In this document: positions 1 through 5,800 of the stretch, in pieces
Position numbering within the stretch: position 1 is the stretch's first letter
Layout of the letters: each line of letters starts with the position of its first letter
From: Chromatiales bacterium
Lineage (GTDB): Bacteria; Pseudomonadota; Gammaproteobacteria; Steroidobacterales; GCA-2729495
Assembly: GCA_030614035.1 (NCBI GenBank)
Contig: JAUWKW010000107.1
Coordinates: 1 to 5,800, forward strand
DNA length: 5,800 nucleotides
Direction of reading: 5' to 3'
Notes under the pieces: generated by a model
Told to the model about the DNA's origin: nothing
Database searches by the model: none
The model's input: the letters and a program-made list of their open reading frames with translations, nothing else
Position numbers and translations under genes: made by a program

Positions 1-2
1 CG

Positions 3-536
3 ACACCGTCGGCAGCGGAATGGATCAATTCCGCGGAACAAGGGGAAATCGCGCGGGTCATCGCCCAGTACGGGGAGGAAAGGTCGGCTCGCCGCATTGC
101 GCGCGCGCTATGCGCGGCGCGGAGCAAACAGAAGATCAGCAGCACCTTGCAACTGGCGAACATCGTCGAGCAAGCAGTGCCGCAGCGGCACCCGGGCAAG
201 CATCCGGCCACCCAGACTTTTCAGGCCATCCGTATCTTCATTAATAAGGAGTTGGAGGAATTGCGGCAGTGCCTGGAGCAGTTTCCCGATGCGCTCAAGA
301 TCGGCGGTCGCCTGTGTGTCATCAGCTTTCACTCGCTGGAGGACCGCATCGTCAAGCGTTACATGCGCGATCACTCCCGCGTAGATCCAGCGCTGGCAAG
401 CTTGCCGGTCGTGCCGGAGTCTGCCCAGCCGCGCACGCGTCTGGTCACAGGCGCAGTTCACCCCAGCGAGTCCGAGTTGGCAGACAATCCACGGGCACGC
501 AGTGCCGTTATGCGGGTGGTCGAGCGCTTGCGATGA
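3..536 (+). CDS. rsmH: 16S rRNA (cytosine(1402)-N4)-methyltransferase RsmH (MraW), C-terminal part
   Basis: This is the last 177 residues of RsmH; the start and the N-terminal SAM-binding segment lie before the window. E. coli RsmH is 313 aa, so a little over half is present. RsmH methylates N4 of C1402 in the decoding centre of 16S rRNA, using S-adenosylmethionine, in the cytoplasm. Visible family signatures are SAAEWIN near the left edge, YGEERSARRIARAL in the helical insert domain, HPATQTFQAIRIFIN from position 201, GGRLCVISFHSLEDRIVKR around 303-358, and the closing NPRARSAVMRVVERLR, all readily aligned by eye to E. coli RsmH. The reading frame is open from the window edge and ends at TGA 534-536, which overlaps the ftsL start. 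It is the usual gene upstream of ftsL in proteobacterial dcw clusters. An ATG at 147 lies within the gene and is not its start. No frameshift or missing block is seen. Confidence 0.97.
   Translation, partial: TPSAAEWINSAEQGEIARVIAQYGEERSARRIARALCAARSKQKISSTLQLANIVEQAVPQRHPGKHPATQTFQAIRIFINKELEELRQCLEQFPDALKIGGRLCVISFHSLEDRIVKRYMRDHSRVDPALASLPVVPESAQPRTRLVTGAVHPSESELADNPRARSAVMRVVERLR
533..536 (+). other. rsmH/ftsL stop-start overlap (ATGA)
   Basis: The ftsL ATG (533-535) and the rsmH TGA (534-536) share bases. The preceding sequence (GGTGGTCGAGCGCTTGCG) has no good purine-rich ribosome binding site, which fits translational coupling by re-initiation. The overlap is directly visible; the coupling is inferred. 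Confidence 0.85.
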
Positions 537-811
537 ACCAATATCTTCGGATTCATTATGTGTGCATGTTTCTGATCCTGGCAGGGCTGGCTTCAGCCGT
601 CGGTTGCATCTACAGCAAACACCAATCGCGCAAATTGTTCACCGAACTTCAGGCGATGACGGAGGCAAGGGATCGGCTTGAGGTCGAATGGGGACGCCTG
701 CAAATCGAACAGGGCACCTGGTCCACCCACGCGCGCGTCGAACGGCTGGCTCGAGAGCATATGGGTATGCGAACGCCCGTCGCGAGCGAGATTTTGCTGG
801 TGCGCCCGTGA
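533..811 (+). CDS. ftsL: Cell division protein FtsL
   Basis: A 92-residue bitopic inner-membrane protein of the divisome. In known systems FtsL forms a complex with FtsB and FtsQ and helps activate the septal synthase FtsW-FtsI. The sequence shows a short cytoplasmic N-terminus (MNQYLRIH), one hydrophobic segment at about residues 9-27, and then a periplasmic heptad-like helix (about 30-65, rich in L, E and R) expected to form a coiled coil. Its end, HARVERLAREHMGMRTP at about residues 66-82, matches the conserved FtsL tail (E. coli has SRVERIATEKLQM). The length is shorter than E. coli FtsL (121 aa), within what is seen in other proteobacteria. The start was chosen at ATG 533 because it forms an ATGA overlap with the rsmH stop and puts the membrane segment directly after a short tail. 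The frame is open further upstream, but only as a shadow of rsmH. No good Shine-Dalgarno sequence precedes the start, so translation is probably coupled to rsmH. Confidence 0.95.
   Translation: MNQYLRIHYVCMFLILAGLASAVGCIYSKHQSRKLFTELQAMTEARDRLEVEWGRLQIEQGTWSTHARVERLAREHMGMRTPVASEILLVRP
808..811 (+). other. ftsL/ftsI stop-start overlap (GTGA)
   Basis: The ftsL TGA (809-811) overlaps a GTG (808-810) in the ftsI frame. The bases just upstream (TTTTGCTGGTGCGCCC) lack a Shine-Dalgarno motif, so the start rests on the overlap geometry and on the expected short cytoplasmic tail. The overlap is visible; its use as the start is inferred. Confidence 0.7.
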
Positions 812-2538
812 CCGGCCCAGTAGCGGAAACGAGGCTCTTGCAACGAAGCATTAACCGGCGCTGCCATCTTGTTGGGGCGCTGCTCGCGTTAGCTGCGGTC
901 ATTGTTATCGGCCGGGCCGTCCAACTGCAGGTCTTCAACCAGGCATTTCTGAACGAACAGGCAGCAGCGCGGCACCTGCGCGTTGAACGGCTGTCGGCGC
1001 ACCGTGGCACGATCACCGATCGAAACGGTGAACCGTTGGCTGTCAGTACACCGGTGGATAGCGTCTGGGTTACACCGCGTGATCTGGTTGCGGCCCCGGA
1101 TTACATCAGGCCGCTTGCTGTCGCCTTGGGCCTCGATCCCGAATCACTAATAACGCGATTGACGCGTAACGTGGATAAGGAATTCATGTACCTGAAGCGG
1201 CATATGAATCCGGCGGACGCTGCCCGTATCGCGCAACAGGGAATACCCGGTGTACGGCTATTGCGCGAATATCGCCGCTACTACCCAGCCGGAGAAGTCA
1301 CCGGTCATCTGATCGGTTTTACGGATATCGACGATCGTGGCCAGGAAGGCCTGGAACTCGCATTCGACCATCACCTTAGGGGCCAGGCCGGCAGCAAGCG
1401 AGTGCTCAAGGATCGCCTCGGTCAGGTGGTTGAAGACATCGAGAGCATTGAGCCGCCGCGGCCCGGACGCAATACGATTGCCAGCATCGATTTGCGCCTG
1501 CAATACCTTGCCTATCGCGAAATGAAGGCAGCGGTACACCGCAGCAACGCCGGCTCGGGTTCGGCGGTAATCATCGATGTCGACACCGGTGAGGTGCTGG
1601 CGATGGTCAATCAACCATCGTACAACCCGAACGATCGATCACAATTTGCCGCGTATCGGTATCGCAACCGTGCCATCACCGATATCTTTGAGCCGGGTTC
1701 CAGTTTCAAGCCATTGATCATCGCAGCTGCGCTGGAAAGCGGCCGGTATCAACCCGACAGCGAAGTGGATACCGCACCGGGATATGTGCGGGTTGGCGCC
1801 AAGACCATAGAAGATTCGACCAACCTGGGCCGCATCGATCTCGCCACGGTCCTGGCACGATCCAGTAACGTCGGGGCGACTAAAATCGCGATGTCTCTGG
1901 AGCCGGCTACGCTGTGGTCTGTGTTGTCCGGTTTCGGCCTCGGTCGCACCAGTGCCAGCGGGTTCCCTGGCGAATCAGCCGGGTTGCTCAGCCATTATCA
2001 GAACTGGCGGCCGATCAGCCAGGCAACGCTGGCTTATGGCTACGGCTTGTCGGTAACGCCGTTGCAATTGGTCCAGGCCTACGCGGTGTTGGCGGCTGGT
2101 GGGCTTCAACGTCCGGTTTCTTTACTGGCGGTCAATCAGCCGCCGATAGCGAGACGGGTTGTTCGCAGGGATACGGCTGACGCGTTAATGGCAATGCTTG
2201 AGATAGTCGTCAGCCCGAAAGGGACTGGCCAGCGGGCCGCTGTGAGCGGCTACCGGGTGGCGGGAAAAACCGGCACCACGCGCAAATTTGCCGGCGGAGG
2301 CTATTCCGAAGACCGTTATACCGCGGTGTTCGCCGGAGTTGTGCCGGCATCGAACCCGCGCCTGGCGGCAGTGATCGTTATCGACGAACCGGGCACCGGC
2401 GAGTACTACGGCGGTCACGTGGCAGCACCGGTATTTGCGCAAGTAATGGCTGGCGCGCTGCGGATTCTGGCCATTCCGCCGGATCAAGTGGATGAACTTC
2501 GCGACGGGTCAGTGACCGTCGCGGTAAATCGTAAGTAA
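808..2538 (+). CDS. ftsI: Peptidoglycan D,D-transpeptidase FtsI (penicillin-binding protein 3)
   Basis: A 576-residue class B penicillin-binding protein that cross-links septal peptidoglycan in the periplasm, anchored in the inner membrane and acting with FtsW and FtsQLB; the family is a beta-lactam target. A cytoplasmic tail with basic residues (R17, R18) precedes one membrane helix at about residues 19-35. HRGTITDRNG (65-74) opens the conserved non-penicillin-binding/dimerisation module, which runs to about residue 230. The transpeptidase domain carries all three catalytic motifs: SSFK with the acyl-accepting Ser298 and Lys301, SSN at 352-354, and KTGT at 487-490. The length is close to E. 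coli FtsI (588 aa). The chosen start is GTG 808, which makes a GTGA overlap with the ftsL stop and gives a normal short tail. The in-frame ATG at 688 would add 40 arginine-rich residues encoded inside ftsL and is unlikely. TTG 838 is another possible start. The protein ends YYGGHVAAPVFAQVMAGALRIL plus a short tail, as is usual. Confidence 0.96.
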   Translation: MTGPVAETRLLQRSINRRCHLVGALLALAAVIVIGRAVQLQVFNQAFLNEQAAARHLRVERLSAHRGTITDRNGEPLAVSTPVDSVWVTPRDLVAAPDYIRPLAVALGLDPESLITRLTRNVDKEFMYLKRHMNPADAARIAQQGIPGVRLLREYRRYYPAGEVTGHLIGFTDIDDRGQEGLELAFDHHLRGQAGSKRVLKDRLGQVVEDIESIEPPRPGRNTIASIDLRLQYLAYREMKAAVHRSNAGSGSAVIIDVDTGEVLAMVNQPSYNPNDRSQFAAYRYRNRAITDIFEPGSSFKPLIIAAALESGRYQPDSEVDTAPGYVRVGAKTIEDSTNLGRIDLATVLARSSNVGATKIAMSLEPATLWSVLSGFGLGRTSASGFPGESAGLLSHYQNWRPISQATLAYGYGLSVTPLQLVQAYAVLAAGGLQRPVSLLAVNQPPIARRVVRRDTADALMAMLEIVVSPKGTGQRAAVSGYRVAGKTGTTRKFAGGGYSEDRYTAVFAGVVPASNPRLAAVIVIDEPGTGEYYGGHVAAPVFAQVMAGALRILAIPPDQVDELRDGSVTVAVNRK

Positions 2539-2540
2539 TG
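2536..2540 (+). other. ftsI/murE stop-start overlap (TAATG)
   Basis: The ftsI TAA (2536-2538) shares its last A with the murE ATG (2538-2540), a common re-initiation arrangement. Only a weak purine stretch precedes it (GGTAAATCGTAAG). Confidence 0.75.
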
Positions 2541-4037
2541 GCAGCTCAGACAGCGCCAGATGAAATGGAACTGCGGATGTTGATGAAGGGAATGAATGTC
2601 GAAGCCCCCGATCTGACCGTCACGGATATTACGGCGTATAGCGGCCAATCAGTTCCCGGTGGGTTGTTCCTGGCCTATGCCGGCGATCGGCATCACGGGT
2701 TGGAATTTATCGACGAGGCGGTGGCGGCAAACGTCGCTGCAGTAGCCTGGGAGCCGTCGCCCCAAGTGGCCCCGCCGGAGTTGCCGGATACGGTTGTGGG
2801 AATGGCGGTACCGGACTTGCGGGAGCACATCGGCACGATCGCCGATCGATTTTTTGACCGGCCATCTGCAGCGCTGAAGGTTACCGGAATCACCGGGACC
2901 AACGGCAAAACCACGACCGCCTGGTTGGTGGCCGAAGCGCTGAACCGCCTCGGTCGCAAGGGCGCGTATTTGGGAACGCTGGGATACGGTATCGCACCAA
3001 AGCTGACGCCGAGCGCCCTGACGACACCGGCGTGCATTGCGGTGCATCGTCGCCTGCGCGCAATGGTCGACGCCGGTGCCACCGACGCCATCATGGAGGT
3101 GTCTTCACACGGTCTGGACCAGGGCCGCGTCGATGGTGTCCGAGTTTGCACCGCGGTACTGACCAATATGAGCCGCGATCATCTCGATTATCACGGCACG
3201 CTCAAGGCCTATCGCGAAGCCAAAGCCCGGTTATTTTTGGAGACCGGCATTGAAACGGCCGTGCTTAACGTTGGCGATGCGTTTGGTCAGGCTTTGTTAG
3301 GCCGGCTGCCCGCCAGCGTTAGAACAGTCACCGTTTCTGTCGCGAATGAATCGAAAGCATCAGACCTGACGGCGGCATTGCTCGAATCCGGACCGGATGG
3401 TCTAAGGCTTGCCTTGTCCGGCAAGTTCGGACAGGCAGAACTGAAAAGCCCGTTGTGGGGGCGCTTCAATGTGGAGAATATCGTTGTCGCAATCGGGATT
3501 CTGCTGGCGCAGGAGTTTTCACTGGCACAGGCGGTTTCTGCGCTGACCGGATGCGTGGCGCCACCCGGCCGCATGCAAATCGTCGAACAGGCTCCTGGTC
3601 AGCCCACGGTGGTCGTCGACTTTGCTCATACGCCCGACGCGTTAAACAAGGCTCTGGAAGCTGTCAAAGAGCATTGCCGCGGGCAGGTCTGGTGTGTGTT
3701 CGGTTGCGGTGGCAATCGTGACCAGGGGAAACGCAGCAACATGGGCGCTGTAGCTGTCGCGATGGCGGATCGCACCATCGTTACCGACGACAATCCACGC
3801 GATGAAGATCCGGGCGCAATTATCCGCGAGATAGTAGCCGGCGCCGGCAACGCGCTAGCAGTCGATGTCGTCCAGGATCGGGGCGCTGCAATACACGCGG
3901 CCGTGGAGATGGCGGCAGCGGACGATGTCGTGTTGATCGCAGGAAAGGGCAGCGAAACGGTACAAATCACGGGCAGCCAGAACGTTGAGTTTTCCGATCT
4001 GCTGGTGGCGCGCGCGGCGCTGGGTTTAGCTGAATGA
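2538..4037 (+). CDS. murE: UDP-N-acetylmuramoyl-L-alanyl-D-glutamate--2,6-diaminopimelate ligase MurE
   Basis: A 499-residue cytoplasmic Mur ligase (E. coli MurE: 495) that uses ATP to add meso-diaminopimelate to UDP-MurNAc-L-Ala-D-Glu. The N-terminal UDP-binding domain covers about residues 20-105. The central ATPase domain has the P-loop GTNGKTT at 120-126 (Lys124), the SSHGLDQGRVDG block, and SRDHLDYHG followed by Lys229, at the place of the carbamylated lysine of the family. The C-terminal domain has DNPR at 418-421, the motif that marks meso-diaminopimelate rather than lysine specificity, and a GKGSE motif at 469-473 whose Gly and Glu help bind the substrate in E. coli MurE. Two signatures deviate: YSG at 34-36 where DSR is usual, and Ser472 where GKGHE has His. 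ATG 2538 was chosen for its TAATG overlap with the ftsI stop. ATG 2565 (residue 10) is a possible alternative, since the first 9 residues show no conserved feature. No strong ribosome binding site is visible. Confidence 0.97.
   Translation: MAAQTAPDEMELRMLMKGMNVEAPDLTVTDITAYSGQSVPGGLFLAYAGDRHHGLEFIDEAVAANVAAVAWEPSPQVAPPELPDTVVGMAVPDLREHIGTIADRFFDRPSAALKVTGITGTNGKTTTAWLVAEALNRLGRKGAYLGTLGYGIAPKLTPSALTTPACIAVHRRLRAMVDAGATDAIMEVSSHGLDQGRVDGVRVCTAVLTNMSRDHLDYHGTLKAYREAKARLFLETGIETAVLNVGDAFGQALLGRLPASVRTVTVSVANESKASDLTAALLESGPDGLRLALSGKFGQAELKSPLWGRFNVENIVVAIGILLAQEFSLAQAVSALTGCVAPPGRMQIVEQAPGQPTVVVDFAHTPDALNKALEAVKEHCRGQVWCVFGCGGNRDQGKRSNMGAVAVAMADRTIVTDDNPRDEDPGAIIREIVAGAGNALAVDVVQDRGAAIHAAVEMAAADDVVLIAGKGSETVQITGSQNVEFSDLLVARAALGLAE
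4034..4037 (+). other. murE/murF stop-start overlap (ATGA)
   Basis: The murF ATG (4034-4036) overlaps the murE TGA (4035-4037). No strong ribosome binding site precedes it. Coupling would tie MurF synthesis to that of MurE, the preceding enzyme in the same pathway. The overlap is visible; the coupling is inferred. Confidence 0.75.
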
Positions 4038-5428
4038 GCATGGGAACACTGGCGATGGTTGCAACTGAGGTGGGTGGACAGCTGATTGGGGCCGATCGGG
4101 CGTTTGAATCTGTCAGCACGGATACCCGGTCACTGTCTCCGGGCCAGCTGTTTTTTGCGTTGCGAGGTGAGCAATACGACGCGACGCAATTCGTTGCCGA
4201 AGCTCAAAGTCGCGGGGCGGCGGGCGTTGTCGTTGAGCAGCAATGCGATTGTGAACTGCCACAGGTGCAGGTGCCGGACACCCGGCAGGCTTTGGGTGTA
4301 TTCGCACGCGCGTGGCGAAACGGATTCAAGTTGCCGGTTATTGCGGTCACGGGCAGCAACGGCAAGACCACGGTGAAGGAAATGATCGCGGCGATCATGC
4401 GGGCCGAGCATGCCGATGCCGACGACTCGATACTGGCCACGCAGGGTAACCTGAACAATGACATCGGCCTACCACTGACGGTCCTGGAGTTGCGCGAGCA
4501 TCACCGTGCGGCTGTGCTGGAAATGGGTGCGAACCATCCGGGGGAAATTGCGGCGCTGGCGAAGATAGCGGCTCCCGAGATCGGCGTTATCACGAATGCC
4601 GCCCCGGCACATCTGGAGGGATTTGGCAGCATCGCCGACGTCGCGGCAACCAAAGGCGAATTGCTCGATGAGCTACCGGAGAGCGGCACCGCCGTGTTGA
4701 ATTGTGACGATACGTTCTTTGACTATTGGGACGAACGCCGACAATCGCGAAACCGCAGCAGCTTCGGGTTGGCTGCGACGGCTGACTATCGTGCAGAAAA
4801 CATCTCCGAACACATGGAGGCCGGTGAGCCAACGCTTAAGTTCACTCTGCATTACCCCGGTGGCGAGATTGATTTATGCATCGGGATTGCCGGGCGTCAC
4901 AACGTAGAAAACGTGCTGGCCGCCGCCGCAGCGGCGCAGTCCGCAGGCGCGTCCATAGGCGCGATCGCTGACGGCCTCAAAGCCGTGGTAAACGTCGCCG
5001 GTCGTTTGCGGCCACTTAAGGTCGGCAGCGGCATCACGATCTACGACGATAGCTACAACGCGAATCCGGCTTCTGTCGGTGCCGCGATCGCTTTTCTTGC
5101 CGGCATGGCCTCGCCCCGATGGCTGGTACTGGGTGATATGGGTGAACTCGGCGATACCGGCGAAGCCTTGCACCGTGAAATCGGGACCGCGGCCAGCGAG
5201 GTCGGTATCGATCGCTTGTTCTGCGTTGGTGCACTCAGTAAAGCCACGGCGGAAGCATTCGGACCCGATGCGGAATGGCACGAAACGCTCGATGATCTTT
5301 GGGCATCGCTGCAAAAGCAGTTGCCAGCTCACCTGAGCATTTTGATCAAAGGGTCGAGGTTCATGGGCCTGGACCGGCTGGTTGCCGATGTTGTTGCATT
5401 TGGTCGCCAAGCGGATTCCGAGGGTTAG
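4034..5428 (+). CDS. murF: UDP-N-acetylmuramoyl-tripeptide--D-alanyl-D-alanine ligase MurF
   Basis: A 464-residue cytoplasmic ligase (E. coli MurF: 452) that uses ATP to join D-Ala-D-Ala to the UDP-MurNAc tripeptide made by MurE, giving the pentapeptide precursor used by MraY. The N-terminal substrate domain contains [19 protein letters not shown], typical of MurF. The ATPase domain has the P-loop GSNGKTT at 107-113 (Lys111), [12 protein letters not shown] from residue 137, [10 protein letters not shown], and [12 protein letters not shown]. The C-terminal domain shows DDSYNANP at 338-345, GDMGELG at 367-373 and [13 protein letters not shown] around 438-450. Every expected block is present in order, and no frameshift is seen. 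The ATG at 4034 overlaps the murE stop as ATGA; a second in-frame ATG at 4040 would shorten the protein by two residues and cannot be excluded. With neither start preceded by a clear Shine-Dalgarno sequence, coupling to murE translation is likely. Confidence 0.97.
   Translation: MSMGTLAMVATEVGGQLIGADRAFESVSTDTRSLSPGQLFFALRGEQYDATQFVAEAQSRGAAGVVVEQQCDCELPQVQVPDTRQALGVFARAWRNGFKLPVIAVTGSNGKTTVKEMIAAIMRAEHADADDSILATQGNLNNDIGLPLTVLELREHHRAAVLEMGANHPGEIAALAKIAAPEIGVITNAAPAHLEGFGSIADVAATKGELLDELPESGTAVLNCDDTFFDYWDERRQSRNRSSFGLAATADYRAENISEHMEAGEPTLKFTLHYPGGEIDLCIGIAGRHNVENVLAAAAAAQSAGASIGAIADGLKAVVNVAGRLRPLKVGSGITIYDDSYNANPASVGAAIAFLAGMASPRWLVLGDMGELGDTGEALHREIGTAASEVGIDRLFCVGALSKATAEAFGPDAEWHETLDDLWASLQKQLPAHLSILIKGSRFMGLDRLVADVVAFGRQADSEG
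5420..5425 (+). promoter_or_regulatory. Ribosome binding site for mraY
   Basis: GAGGGT lies 7 bases before the mraY ATG and within the last codons of murF. It matches the GAGG core of the anti-Shine-Dalgarno target at suitable spacing. This is the only start in the window with a convincing ribosome binding site and the only junction where the genes do not overlap, so mraY can probably recruit ribosomes on its own. Confidence 0.6.
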
Positions 5429-5432
5429 TTGC

Positions 5433-5800
5433 ATGTTGTTATACCTGTTCGAATCCCTGACTGATCTGTTCTCCGGATTCAACGTTTTTACTTACATCAC
5501 GATGCGCGCCATCCTCAGCGCGCTGACCGCCTTGCTGATCTGTTTTCTGCTCGGTCCGACAGTCATACGCCGACTCAGTGTCCGCCAGATTGGTCAAACG
5601 ATCCGCGCTGACGGGCCGGAAACTCATTTGCCCAAGGCCGGTACTCCAACGATGGGCGGCGCGCTGATTTTGCTGGCCATTGTTTGCAGCACTTTGCTGT
5701 GGGCGGATTTAAGCAGCCGATACGGCTGGATCGTGCTTGCCTCGACAATCGCTTTCGGCCTGATTGGTTTTGTTGACGACTACCGAAAGCTCGTTATGAA
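5433..5800 (+). CDS. mraY: Phospho-N-acetylmuramoyl-pentapeptide-transferase MraY, N-terminal part
   Basis: The first 122 residues of MraY, cut by the window end (the E. coli enzyme is 360 aa). MraY is a polytopic inner-membrane enzyme that transfers phospho-MurNAc-pentapeptide from UDP to undecaprenyl phosphate, forming lipid I. The visible part aligns to E. coli MraY without a gap over most of its length: [14 protein letters not shown] at 14-27, DGPETH at 60-65, GTPTMGG at 70-76 and GFVDDYRK at 112-119. Asp115 and Asp116 fall at the same numbers as the catalytic aspartate pair of E. coli MraY. Hydrophobic segments at about 24-42, 74-90 and 99-114 fit its first three membrane helices, with the first segment preceded by a short periplasmic-side tail in the known topology. 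ATG 5433 starts 4 bases after the murF stop, has a plausible ribosome binding site, and gives the same N-terminal length as E. coli. Confidence 0.97.
   Translation, partial: MLLYLFESLTDLFSGFNVFTYITMRAILSALTALLICFLLGPTVIRRLSVRQIGQTIRADGPETHLPKAGTPTMGGALILLAIVCSTLLWADLSSRYGWIVLASTIAFGLIGFVDDYRKLVM

Noticed and set aside
147..149. ATG 147 as a start for a short 129-residue protein
   Set aside because: The same frame is open to the left edge and encodes conserved RsmH residues upstream of this codon, so it is internal to a gene cut by the window.
269..532. Upstream extension of the ftsL frame to ATG 269
   Set aside because: It reads through conserved rsmH sequence in another frame and would put about 88 unrelated residues before the FtsL membrane segment.
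688..807. Upstream extension of the ftsI frame to ATG 688
   Set aside because: This stretch is fully inside ftsL, and its translation is arginine-rich with no family similarity. FtsI is full length from GTG 808.
4874..5482. A 202-codon open frame on the - strand opposite the murF end and the mraY start
   Set aside because: It lies opposite two strongly conserved genes whose frames explain the region. Its translation shows no recognisable domain, and long antisense frames are expected in GC-rich coding DNA.
1..5800. Promoters, terminators, tRNA or small RNA genes, insertion sequences, long repeats or CRISPR arrays
   Set aside because: Coding sequence fills the window with at most a 4-base gap. 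I saw no stem-loop with a T-run, no repeated spacer pattern and no transposase. Promoters inside genes cannot be judged by eye in this composition.

Overview
This window is an interior slice of a division and cell wall (dcw) cluster, all on the + strand, in the order rsmH (3' part) - ftsL - ftsI - murE - murF - mraY (5' part). The gene order, the GC-rich composition, the short FtsL, a meso-diaminopimelate-type MurE (DNPR motif) and the close resemblance of MraY and RsmH to their E. coli counterparts point to a Gram-negative proteobacterium, most likely a gammaproteobacterium. I cannot name the genus from sequence alone.

Layout: positions 3-536 hold the C-terminal part of the 16S rRNA methyltransferase RsmH, entering from outside the window. 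FtsL (533-811) is a small bitopic divisome protein. FtsI/PBP3 (808-2538) is the septal transpeptidase. MurE (2538-4037) and MurF (4034-5428) add the third amino acid and the terminal dipeptide to the UDP-MurNAc peptide. MraY (5433 to the window end) moves the finished phospho-MurNAc-pentapeptide onto undecaprenyl phosphate at the membrane. Apart from RsmH, the products form one route: MurE, MurF and MraY make lipid I, while FtsL and FtsI work at the septum where the resulting lipid II is polymerised and cross-linked.

The genes are packed without gaps. Four consecutive junctions overlap by 1 or 4 bases (ATGA, GTGA, TAATG, ATGA), and the fifth has a 4-base spacer with a recognisable ribosome binding site inside the end of murF. 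I see no promoter, terminator, RNA gene, mobile element, repeat or CRISPR array, and no non-coding stretch longer than 4 bases after position 3. This is an ordinary, well-conserved housekeeping region. The only points worth a second look are small: two departures from MurE signature motifs (YSG in place of DSR, GKGSE in place of GKGHE), the GTG start of ftsI, the unresolved murE start, and the run of coupled junctions. I found no evidence of an undescribed system.
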